A DNA stretch of 64,000 bases from contig NZ_JABAIA010000003.1 in assembly GCF_012641275.1 (NCBI RefSeq), positions 620,001 through 684,000 of the forward strand. Reading direction: 5' to 3'. This document shows positions 33,256-39,449 of the stretch, piece by piece. Positions within the stretch are counted from its first letter, which is position 1; every line of letters begins with the position of its first letter. The DNA comes from Chitinophaga varians. GTDB taxonomy: Bacteria; Bacteroidota; Bacteroidia; Chitinophagales; Chitinophagaceae. A model generated the notes under the pieces. It had not been told where the DNA came from. It ran no database searches and was given only the letters and a program-made list of their open reading frames with translations. Both the position numbers and the translations under genes were made by a program.

Positions 33256-34738
33256 GGAAGTATGGGTGCTGGTCATGCAGCTCTGTGGCGAAGCGGAGAA
33301 TAGAAAGGGTGCGTTCGCGGTCTGCTGCCGGAAGGGTGGCATACAGGGCCGTCGCTTTATGTCTCCACTGCTGCAGTGCAGACATACTGTAATCCCTGAT
33401 ACGCCGATCGGAGTCAATAGTCCCCAGCATCAGATCAGCTGCTACTTTCCATCCACCTATACGGGAAAAAAAACGTAACATGGAAAGTTTAAGTTCTGCA
33501 GTTCCGTTCAGATAATGTTCCCTTGCCAGCTGAAGTACTTTGTCATTTGCCCCGTTGGCGAGATGATCTAAAATGGTCCGGCGCATTCCCGGTGCGGGAT
33601 GGTCCATGTGTTCAATACAATAATCATAACATAACGAATCGTTCAGTTTTTTAAGCGCGGAAAAAGCTGCTTTTGCTACCCTGAGGATGTTATGTTGCAG
33701 GAAGGGTGTTATTCTACCTGCATGATGGCGGGCATTCATCTCCGCCATTCCACTCAGTGAACCGACCAGTTGCTGCTGCTGTTGCAGCCCGTCCAAATAA
33801 ATAGCGACGAAGTCAATATCCGCGCCCGCAAGATAATACCGGGCGAATTCCCTGACACCGGCAGCAGGATCGGCCACAAAGGGTATCAAAGAAAAACCAG
33901 GATCTTGTTGGTGTAATTTTCGAAGTACGGCCAGGCGGATGTGCGGGGACTTGTCTTTCAGCAATCCGGAGATATCTTCAGGCAGGAGGAGGGCCATGTG
34001 GGTTACCGCCACCTGTCTTACTAAAGGACAACGGTCGGCCATAAACATCAACAGTTCATTCCTGTGGGCATTACTTTCGGCCAAATGACGGGCCAGGAGC
34101 AGCCGGTGCTTAACCGGCAAACGGCGAAACAGATCTACCGATACACTCCGGGCGCGGCCGGTAAGATAATCCAGGATGATGCTCCGTATGCCTGTAAGAT
34201 CAGCTCTTTCTACCTGCTGTAACTCCTCCAGTGCCGGCAGGCACATGATAAATGCCTTTGCCCTGCCTGGGTGGAGATAAGCAATGACGGCCGTTTCAGC
34301 CGCCTGGCGGACGGGTTTTGCCCAGTCGGCCAGGCGGTGAAGCAGAAAGGGGAGTGCTTCGTCATTCACCATTTCTCCCAATTTCCGGACCGCTTTTTCC
34401 CGGACATAACCGTTGCAGTTGAGAGAACAGATCATCAACAGGTAAGTAAGCCTGGACCGATCAAAAGTCACCTCGAAGAAATCAATATCCGACACGCTTA
34501 TTTCACAATCGTTTAATGTCTGATATAACGGTCGTGGTGCTGTATTTTGCCTGAATAAATAAATAATGGCATCACAAATAACCGTTCTTACCGGTACGTT
34601 ATGTGAAAGCTGCAATACCTTCAGAAGGTGGTAAATCAGCGAGGTGTAGCCCTGCGCTTGTATCTGTTCCAGTGCATGCAGCCTGGCAGCAGTGTTATGG
34701 GAATGTTGAAGCGTCTGTATATGTGGCCAGAAATCCAT
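33215..34738 (-). CDS. HEAT-repeat protein of unknown function
   Basis: A 507-residue, largely helical protein. Repeated helix pairs with spaced Arg/Asp are visible, for example YVREKAVRKLGEMVNDEALPFLLHRLAD, PVRQAAETAVIAYL, PLVRQVAVTHMALLLPEDIS and PHIRLAVLRKL. This matches HEAT/armadillo-type scaffolds that bind other proteins. I see no signal peptide and no catalytic motif. The gene ends inside the 3' end of the convergent desaturase gene and starts 32 bp after the stop of the MBL-fold gene, which lies upstream on the same strand, so the two may be co-transcribed. Partner unknown. Confidence 0.8.
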   Translation of the reverse strand: MDFWPHIQTLQHSHNTAARLHALEQIQAQGYTSLIYHLLKVLQLSHNVPVRTVICDAIIYLFRQNTAPRPLYQTLNDCEISVSDIDFFEVTFDRSRLTYLLMICSLNCNGYVREKAVRKLGEMVNDEALPFLLHRLADWAKPVRQAAETAVIAYLHPGRAKAFIMCLPALEELQQVERADLTGIRSIILDYLTGRARSVSVDLFRRLPVKHRLLLARHLAESNAHRNELLMFMADRCPLVRQVAVTHMALLLPEDISGLLKDKSPHIRLAVLRKLHQQDPGFSLIPFVADPAAGVREFARYYLAGADIDFVAIYLDGLQQQQQLVGSLSGMAEMNARHHAGRITPFLQHNILRVAKAAFSALKKLNDSLCYDYCIEHMDHPAPGMRRTILDHLANGANDKVLQLAREHYLNGTAELKLSMLRFFSRIGGWKVAADLMLGTIDSDRRIRDYSMSALQQWRHKATALYATLPAADRERTLSILRFATELHDQHPYFPNNPLQGLDFYFR

Positions 34739-34770
34739 TGTTATCGTTAGGGTTAAACCCCGCGAAGATA

Positions 34771-35628
34771 TTATTTATTCCCCGGAATGCCGCGCAGGAC
34801 TTCCCCTTCATTGGGCACCCTTATTCTCTTTTGTAATTTTTCTTTCGCTACATATTGACGAAGCTCAGCTTTCGTAAGGCTGCAATGGTTGATGGCGTCC
34901 ATATGCACGGCCACTACGGTAGTGGCGGGCAACAGCTGCGTGATGGCTTTCAGTTCGCCGGTGGTCAGCGTCATGGTGATGCCGGGCGCCAGCACCGGGT
35001 TTTCACGGGTGAAGTGGCATTCGCCGCTGTTGGCGATCACGATGGGAGGGCGGGTGGCAGCGAGGGAGGCCTTCAGCCGGTCGTCCAGGATGGCATCGCC
35101 GGTGATGAATACAGCGTCGGTGCCGCTTTGCAGATACCAGGAAGAAGAGATGCCGAAAGGCGGTTCTCCGTTGGCGCCAGGGTAGTGGCTGGACAGGTAG
35201 CGGTGAAATGAAATACCCTGCCAGGTCATGGTGCTGTCAATGACCTGTGTATGGGTAAAGCCTTTTTCTTTCAGTTTGGCGTCATCTCCAGGCTGACAGA
35301 AGATGAGCATGTCTTTGGGCACATATTTCTCGGCTGCCATATCAAAATGATCGGGATGATAGTGGGTGAGCAGAATGGCATCCACGTTTTTCAGTACGCT
35401 GTCGCGATGAAAAGGCAGCCCGATCGTGGGGTTCTTCCTCTCATTGGAAAAGAAAATGGGTGGCTCTGTGCCTTCATCGGCCAGTACCGGGTCTATGAGC
35501 AGATGCTGCTGATGCATCGTGATCTTAACGGTAGCCTGCCGGATGAGTTGGATTTGTAACGGTTGTGCGATACTACTTACTGTCAGGGCGCTGATACAGG
35601 CAAGTATCAGTGGGATTACTTTTTTCAT
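34771..35628 (-). CDS. MBL-fold metallo-hydrolase, exported
   Basis: A 285-residue protein with an N-terminal signal peptide (residues 1-21, ending SSIAQ). The metallo-beta-lactamase fold shows the metal motif LLTHYHPDHFD (His 89, His 91, Asp 93, His 94), a second-site Asp in FITGDAILDD, and a later His in VAVHMDAINH. It belongs to the UlaG-like/Zn-dependent hydrolase branch. It should act in the periplasm on an ester or phosphoester bond; the substrate is unknown. It is divergent from the HxlR-type regulator, which probably controls it. Confidence 0.9.
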   Translation of the reverse strand: MKKVIPLILACISALTVSSIAQPLQIQLIRQATVKITMHQQHLLIDPVLADEGTEPPIFFSNERKNPTIGLPFHRDSVLKNVDAILLTHYHPDHFDMAAEKYVPKDMLIFCQPGDDAKLKEKGFTHTQVIDSTMTWQGISFHRYLSSHYPGANGEPPFGISSSWYLQSGTDAVFITGDAILDDRLKASLAATRPPIVIANSGECHFTRENPVLAPGITMTLTTGELKAITQLLPATTVVAVHMDAINHCSLTKAELRQYVAKEKLQKRIRVPNEGEVLRGIPGNK

Positions 35629-35653
35629 ATGGTGCTGTTTTATTTGATGGCGT

Positions 35654-35661
35654 CAAAAGTA
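35654..35661 (-). promoter_or_regulatory. -7 promoter box for the MBL-fold gene
   Basis: TACTTTTG on the minus strand matches TAnnTTTG, 26 bp before the ATG at 35628. No clear TTG is seen at the usual distance. Confidence 0.4.
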
Positions 35662-35770
35662 TACCTTTATACCCTGCTGGATAAGTAGGCACTTTTCCGT
35701 TCCTTACTTACTTTTTGGTAGGTTTTGTGAAGCATCGCCGGCAGGCGCAAACAAATTTTTTTAAAAAAAT

Positions 35771-36142
35771 ATGAGAGACCCAAGATTACACTGTCCGCTG
35801 ACGTTGGCAGTGAAGGCCATTAGCGGCAAATGGAAATTATATATACTCAGCATGTTGTCTGACGGTACGCCCAAACGGTATGGTGAACTGCTGAAAAGTA
35901 CCTGCGAGAATCTCACGGAAAAAATGCTCACCAGTCAGTTGCGTGAGCTGGAAAAAGACGGTATCATCACACGTAAAGTATATCCGGAAGTACCGCCAAG
36001 GGTGGAGTATATGCTGACCGAATCGGGAAGAAAGCTGTGTACTATTTTTGAGCCGTTGTATGAATGGGGCGTAGACTATATGAAAACACATCATCACGAT
36101 CAGTTCGCGTGGCTGGAACTGGGCCGTAAAAAACTTGCCTGA
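35771..36142 (+). CDS. HxlR-family transcription regulator
   Basis: A 123-residue winged helix protein. The signature is CPLTLAVKAISGKWKLYILSMLSDGTPKRYGELLKS near the start, then LTEKMLTSQLRELEKDGIITRKVYPEVPPRVEYMLTESG, both typical of HxlR proteins. A Cys at position 8 sits where redox- or aldehyde-sensing members carry theirs. It is divergent from the MBL-fold hydrolase with 142 bp between the starts, so that gene is the likely target. A hairpin terminator follows the stop. Confidence 0.93.
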   Translation: MRDPRLHCPLTLAVKAISGKWKLYILSMLSDGTPKRYGELLKSTCENLTEKMLTSQLRELEKDGIITRKVYPEVPPRVEYMLTESGRKLCTIFEPLYEWGVDYMKTHHHDQFAWLELGRKKLA

Positions 36143-36165
36143 TACTGTTCAGGAGTAGTATACGA

Positions 36166-36203
36166 TTGCAGGCCGAGAGGCCTGCAAAAAAAATTCTTTT
36201 TTT
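36166..36203 (+). terminator. Terminator after the HxlR gene, before the peptide array
   Basis: TTGCAGGCC (36166-36174) pairs with GGCCTGCAA (36179-36187) around GAGA. An A-run and then a T-run (36195-36203) follow. It separates the regulator from the peptide genes, so the array probably has its own promoter in 36204-36316. Confidence 0.8.
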
Positions 36204-36316
36204 CTGTTCCTTTTTGTTATCTTCAAATATTCTCAAAATAATCGATGACTCATGCCAATTAACCCATACCATATAAAGTAATTCTCAACCCAAATTTCAA
36301 CCCGTAAATCCTCCTT

Positions 36317-36508
36317 ATGAAGAAGAAAACAGTTATTGGAAAAAAAATGTCTTTTAACAAGACAACTATTGCCCAACTGAACACCCATCAACAAGCCCAA
36401 ATCGCCGGTGGTATGGCTATCATCACCAGAGAAATCAGGTGCTGGGAAACAAGAGACATATCCTGCGAAACAATCCCCTACACACAGGACGCATGTGTGA
36501 TCTGCTAA
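36317..36508 (+). CDS. RiPP precursor peptide 1 (class I lanthipeptide-like, GG leader)
   Basis: 63 residues. The leader has the Lys-rich start, MSFNKTTIAQLN and the cleavage site IAGG at 30-33; the core (34-63) has Cys at 42, 51, 60 and 63, ending CVIC. Thr and Ser residues next to the Cys could form lanthionine rings after dehydration. It is first in the array. Its start and about 27 bp before it are nearly identical to those of precursor 2, so one was copied from the other. Confidence 0.85.
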   Translation: MKKKTVIGKKMSFNKTTIAQLNTHQQAQIAGGMAIITREIRCWETRDISCETIPYTQDACVIC

Positions 36509-36550
36509 ACTGTAATGTACAACCGAAATTTGAACCCGTAAATCCTCCTT

Positions 36551-36748
36551 ATGAAGAAGAAAACAGTTATCGGAAAAAAAATGTCTTTTAACAAGACAAC
36601 TGTCGCTCAATTGAACGCACAACAGCAGGAACAGCTCGCGGGTGGCATACCAACCACCACGGCCACTTACTCCAAGATCTGCCAGGAAACCCGTTACGCA
36701 AGCTGTAACACCTTCCCGTATACACAGGAACAGTGTGTGTACTGCTAA
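36551..36748 (+). CDS. RiPP precursor peptide 2 (class I lanthipeptide-like, GG leader)
   Basis: 65 residues. Leader nearly identical to precursor 1 (MSFNKTTVAQLN, LAGG), core beginning IPTTTATYSKIC and ending QCVYC with four Cys in all. The core shares the pattern of precursor 1 (ETR...SC.T.PYTQ) but differs at many positions, while the leader and upstream DNA are almost unchanged. It lies 42 bp after precursor 1 and 110 bp before precursor 3. Confidence 0.85.
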   Translation: MKKKTVIGKKMSFNKTTVAQLNAQQQEQLAGGIPTTTATYSKICQETRYASCNTFPYTQEQCVYC

Positions 36749-36858
36749 GCTGAATTAATCTTTTTTAATCCCGGGGGCACTGTCCTGGCGGCTGTAAAGC
36801 TGGCCAGCGGAGAAGTTTTGTCCCGCAGGCAATTTTAAATCTGAACTGTCTATCATTT

Positions 36859-37050
36859 ATGAAAAAGAAAAAAGCAACTATTGAGCGCAAACTGTTGCTC
36901 AATAAAGAAACTATTGCTGCGCTGAATGCAGACCAGCAAAAGAAAATCGCCGGTGGCGCGATGTATATTACCCGGCCTATTGAATGTGAATCGTACGTGG
37001 AAACCTGTGTCACCGTGCATGTTCAAACCGGTCCCTGCGAAATCTGTTAA
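36859..37050 (+). CDS. RiPP precursor peptide 3 (class I lanthipeptide-like, GG leader)
   Basis: 63 residues. Leader KRxLLLNKETIAALNADQQKKIAGG type, core starting AMYITRPIEC with the pattern C-ESYVET-C-...-PC-EI-C. Four Cys. It begins the tight run of genes (12 bp to the next start) that continues through precursor 6, so translation of these is probably coupled or shared on one mRNA. Confidence 0.85.
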   Translation: MKKKKATIERKLLLNKETIAALNADQQKKIAGGAMYITRPIECESYVETCVTVHVQTGPCEIC

Positions 37051-37062
37051 AATCCAATCTAT

Positions 37063-37269
37063 ATGAAAAAGAAAAAAATCTCCATCAACAGAAAACTGAT
37101 GCTGGGCAAATCTCCCGTTGCATCCCTGAACAATCTTCAGCAGGAAATGGTTGCCGGTGGCATGGCTGCTACCCTGATTATTAATTGTCCTTCCCGTGTG
37201 GAAACCTGTGCTACCGCGCCAAGTCCCACCCGGCCCTGCCAATTTTGTCAAACAGATACCACTATCTAA
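37063..37269 (+). CDS. RiPP precursor peptide 4 (class I lanthipeptide-like, GG leader)
   Basis: 68 residues. Leader with KLMLGKSPVASLN in place of the FNK form, site VAGG. Core contains NCPSRVETCATAPSPTRPC then QFC and a short extra tail QTDTTI after the final CxxC. It is close to precursor 5 (same ATAPSPTRPCQ segment), which points to duplication and divergence. Confidence 0.85.
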   Translation: MKKKKISINRKLMLGKSPVASLNNLQQEMVAGGMAATLIINCPSRVETCATAPSPTRPCQFCQTDTTI

Positions 37270-37281
37270 AAAAAACGGCAC

Positions 37282-37473
37282 ATGAAAAAGAAAAAAATCT
37301 CCATCGACAGGAAGTTGATGCTGGGCAAGTCTCCCATTGCGTCCCTGACTGGCAATCAACAGGAAATGATTGTTGGCGGTATACCGGTGACAAGAATTAT
37401 CAACTGCACTTCCCGTGCGGAATCATGCGCCACCGCGCCAAGTCCTACCCGTCCATGTCAATTATGTCCTTAA
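37282..37473 (+). CDS. RiPP precursor peptide 5 (class I lanthipeptide-like, GG leader)
   Basis: 63 residues. Leader KLMLGKSPIASLTGNQQEM with cleavage site IVGG rather than IAGG. Core IPVTRIINCTSRAESC then ATAPSPTRPCQLCP. Sister copy of precursor 4, 12 bp downstream of it. Confidence 0.85.
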   Translation: MKKKKISIDRKLMLGKSPIASLTGNQQEMIVGGIPVTRIINCTSRAESCATAPSPTRPCQLCP

Positions 37474-37485
37474 AAAACACTACCC

Positions 37486-37677
37486 ATGAAAAAGAAAAAA
37501 CTAAGTGCCGAAAAGAAACTGTATTTCGGTAAATCTGCCGTGGCCGTGCTGTCCGGTGCTGAAGCAGGAAAGCTGGCCGGTGGCATCCCTCCGGTAACTA
37601 CAGACAGGAAATGTTTTACATACCTGGAAACCTGTATGACGTATCCTTATACAGTACCTGAATGTATCGCCTGCTAA
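37486..37677 (+). CDS. RiPP precursor peptide 6 (class I lanthipeptide-like, GG leader)
   Basis: 63 residues. Leader KKLYFGKSAVAVLSGAEAGKLAGG, the most divergent leader: it lacks the LNxxQQ part. Core IPPVTTDRKC, FTYLETCMTYPYTVPEC, ending IAC. Four Cys in the usual spacing. Confidence 0.82.
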   Translation: MKKKKLSAEKKLYFGKSAVAVLSGAEAGKLAGGIPPVTTDRKCFTYLETCMTYPYTVPECIAC

Positions 37678-37709
37678 GGCCATTTTTTAACCTGACATTC
37701 CATCATTGT

Positions 37710-37907
37710 ATGAAAAAGAAAAAAGCTGCCATTGACAAAAAAATGACGCTCGGTAAGTCTTTTATCGCTTCGCTGAATGATAGTCAGCAGGCGATAGTTG
37801 CCGGCGGCATGGGAGTAAAGCTGCTGGCTACCCGCAACTGCCCAACATGGGATACCTCACCGGCACCTACCCGCCCTTGCATCCTCTGTACTACCACCGC
37901 CATCTAA
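37710..37907 (+). CDS. RiPP precursor peptide 7 (class I lanthipeptide-like, GG leader), three Cys
   Basis: 65 residues. I start at the ATG of MKKKK at 37710; an upstream in-frame ATG would overlap precursor 6. Leader MTLGKSFIASLNDSQQAIVAGG. The core has NCPTWDTSPAPTRPCILC and a tail TTTAI. The second Cys of the family pattern is missing here, leaving three. It may make a different ring pattern. Confidence 0.82.
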   Translation: MKKKKAAIDKKMTLGKSFIASLNDSQQAIVAGGMGVKLLATRNCPTWDTSPAPTRPCILCTTTAI

Positions 37908-37918
37908 AAACACAGCTC

Positions 37919-38122
37919 ATGAAAAAGAAAAACATTAACATCGGAAAGAAACTTTCCTTTAATAAGGAAACAATTGCCGCGCTGAACAGCAGCCAGCAGC
38001 AACTGATCGCGGGTGGCGCCACTTTCTTCACCTGTAACGCCAATTGCGAATCCAACATGGAAACCTGCGCCACTATTCAGCGTCCGGGTGGTCCGTGCGA
38101 ATTATGCCCACCTATACAATAG
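37919..38122 (+). CDS. RiPP precursor peptide 8 (class I lanthipeptide-like, GG leader), five Cys
   Basis: 67 residues from the ATG at 37919. The leader KKLSFNKETIAALN..QQQLIAGG is shared with precursor 10. The core begins ATFFTCNANC and continues ESNMETCATI..PCELC with tail PPIQ. It has one Cys more than the usual four. Confidence 0.83.
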   Translation: MKKKNINIGKKLSFNKETIAALNSSQQQLIAGGATFFTCNANCESNMETCATIQRPGGPCELCPPIQ

Positions 38123-38129
38123 TTTTCTT

Positions 38130-38321
38130 ATGAAAAAGAAAAACACAGCCATCAGAAAAAAACTCTCCTTTAACAAGGACACTATCGCAACCCTGAACGC
38201 TACACAGTTGCAGGTATTGGCGGGCGGTTCCAAAACCGTTACCAAACTCATTACCTGTACTTCCAACGGTGTTACCTGTGTAACGACAGCCAATACAGGC
38301 GTATGCGATAACTGCGCCTGA
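38130..38321 (+). CDS. RiPP precursor peptide 9 (class I lanthipeptide-like, GG leader)
   Basis: 63 residues from the ATG at 38130, 7 bp after the previous stop. Leader KKLSFNKDTIATLNATQLQVLAGG. Core SKTVTKLITC, TSNGVTC, VTTANTGVC, DNCA. It is rich in Thr/Ser, with four Cys. Confidence 0.83.
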   Translation: MKKKNTAIRKKLSFNKDTIATLNATQLQVLAGGSKTVTKLITCTSNGVTCVTTANTGVCDNCA

Positions 38322-38347
38322 TTTTTCACTGCCTGAAATTTTTTCTT

Positions 38348-38554
38348 ATGAAAAAGAAAAACATTGTAATTGGAAAAAAACTCTCTTTCAACAAAGAGAC
38401 TATTGCTGCGCTGAACATGGAACAGCAACAGCTAATCGCCGGCGGGGCAGCAACCACCATTTGCCCGACCAGGCCGGCCATCTGCAACACCGGACTGGAC
38501 AAAACCTGTCCCACGATTCCTGATACCGGTCATCAATGCGTACGCTGCATGTAG
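38348..38554 (+). CDS. RiPP precursor peptide 10 (class I lanthipeptide-like, GG leader), five Cys
   Basis: 68 residues. Leader KKLSFNKETIAALNMEQQQLIAGG. The core begins AATTIC, followed by PTRPAIC and LDKTC, and ends QCVRCM. Five Cys, with longer spacing between the first ones than in its neighbours. Confidence 0.84.
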   Translation: MKKKNIVIGKKLSFNKETIAALNMEQQQLIAGGAATTICPTRPAICNTGLDKTCPTIPDTGHQCVRCM

Positions 38555-38587
38555 TGGCTTATTTTTTCAATGTTATAAATCATTATC

Positions 38588-38782
38588 ATGAAAAAGAAAA
38601 TCTCTATCAGCAAAAAGCTGGCTTTCAACAAAGCGACCATCGCGGTGCTCTGCGATGCACAACGTAATATGATCGCCGGTGGCCGGGCGCCGATTACCAA
38701 TCAGCCTAATTGCACTACACTTATTGTTACCTGTGTTACCTCACCTTTTCCGGGCCAGCCCTGCGAAGAATGCAACGGGTAA
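38588..38782 (+). CDS. RiPP precursor peptide 11 (class I lanthipeptide-like, GG leader)
   Basis: 64 residues. Leader KKLAFNKATIAVLCDAQRNMIAGG (a Cys replaces the usual Asn). Core RAPITNQPNC, TTLIVTC, VTSPFPGQPCEEC, NG. Four core Cys. A terminator-like hairpin follows at 38810-38842. Confidence 0.84.
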   Translation: MKKKISISKKLAFNKATIAVLCDAQRNMIAGGRAPITNQPNCTTLIVTCVTSPFPGQPCEECNG

Positions 38783-38809
38783 TGTACAGATAAAAATATA
38801 ATCTCCATC

Positions 38810-38842
38810 AGCCGCGCATTCCTCTGTGGTTGCGCGGCTTTT
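38810..38842 (+). terminator. Terminator or attenuator inside the peptide array
   Basis: AGCCGCGCA (38810-38818) pairs with TGCGCGGCT (38831-38839), followed by a short T-run. It lies between precursors 11 and 12 and would reduce or stop transcription of the last two genes. Confidence 0.65.
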
Positions 38843-38863
38843 CAGTACTGTAAAAATGTTATT

Positions 38864-39019
38864 ATGAAAAAGAAAATTTCTATCAGCAAAAAACTGGATC
38901 TCAAAAAAGAAGCTATCGCTACGCTCAATGATACGCAACGTGCCATGGTAGCCGGTGGAGCTAAACTTCAGATTACCAAGACGCCCACTTGTGTAACTTT
39001 GGTCACTACCTCCTGCTAG
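38864..39019 (+). CDS. RiPP precursor peptide 12, short form (51 residues)
   Basis: A short member. It starts MKKKISISKKLDLKKEAIA, continues with TLNDTQRAMVAGG, and has a 19-residue core AKLQITKTPTCVTLVTTSC. The leader is intact but the core stops at the second Cys, so the PxxCxxC end is absent. It is either a natural short version or a copy truncated by a new stop codon. The DNA after the stop does not obviously encode the missing end. Confidence 0.78.
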   Translation: MKKKISISKKLDLKKEAIATLNDTQRAMVAGGAKLQITKTPTCVTLVTTSC

Positions 39020-39071
39020 TGCCGGGTTTGTTCCTGGCTGTACCATTTCTCTGACATCTAAAAATACCGCC

Positions 39072-39263
39072 ATGAAAAAGAAAATCGCTGTCAATAAAAA
39101 ACTGGCCTTCACCAAGGCCACCGTAGCTGTACTTAACACCTCTCAACGTAATCAGATCGTTGGTGGTAAAGCATTTGAAACCAGTCCTTATAACTGTGCC
39201 ACGCTTTATAACACCTGCGAAACTTCGCCTGGTACAACGCAGTCGTGCTGGCTGTGCGAGTAA
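39072..39263 (+). CDS. RiPP precursor peptide 13 (class I lanthipeptide-like, GG leader)
   Basis: 63 residues. Leader KKLAFTKATVAVLNTSQRNQIVGG, core KAFETSPYNC, ATLYNTC, ETSPGTTQSC, WLCE. Last gene of the array, closed by a terminator 20 bp downstream. Confidence 0.84.
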   Translation: MKKKIAVNKKLAFTKATVAVLNTSQRNQIVGGKAFETSPYNCATLYNTCETSPGTTQSCWLCE

Positions 39264-39283
39264 CATACCAACAATATCAGCAT

Positions 39284-39316
39284 GCCGCACTGCCTTCGGG
39301 TTTGTGCGGCTTTTTT
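39284..39316 (+). terminator. Terminator at the end of the peptide array
   Basis: GCCGCAC (39284-39290) pairs with GTGCGGC (39304-39310), followed by six T. It has the form of a Rho-independent terminator and ends the precursor array. Confidence 0.8.
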
Positions 39317-39449
39317 AAAACAACCATTCACAGAACACGTTATCTGGTAAATTTTCTCCCTTTTGATCAAAAAAAGTCCATATGTTCGCACATAGAATAA
39401 ATGCGTTATGACGATGGCGGTCCGCACCGCCGGGTATTAAAAGTGAACA

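Noticed and set aside
36233..37359. Reverse open frames (129 and 168 codons) across the peptide array
   Set aside because: They run through several short forward genes whose leaders are conserved; the repeated look comes from the repeated forward genes.
36317..39263. Reading the tandem peptide genes as zinc-ribbon proteins because of the CxxC ends
   Set aside because: Only one CxxC per peptide, the other Cys are irregular, and the GG leader is strongly conserved while the core varies, as in RiPP precursors.
36317..39263. Regular repetition of similar units as a CRISPR-like array
   Set aside because: Units are coding, of unequal length and with start and stop codons; no short identical repeat with spacers is present.
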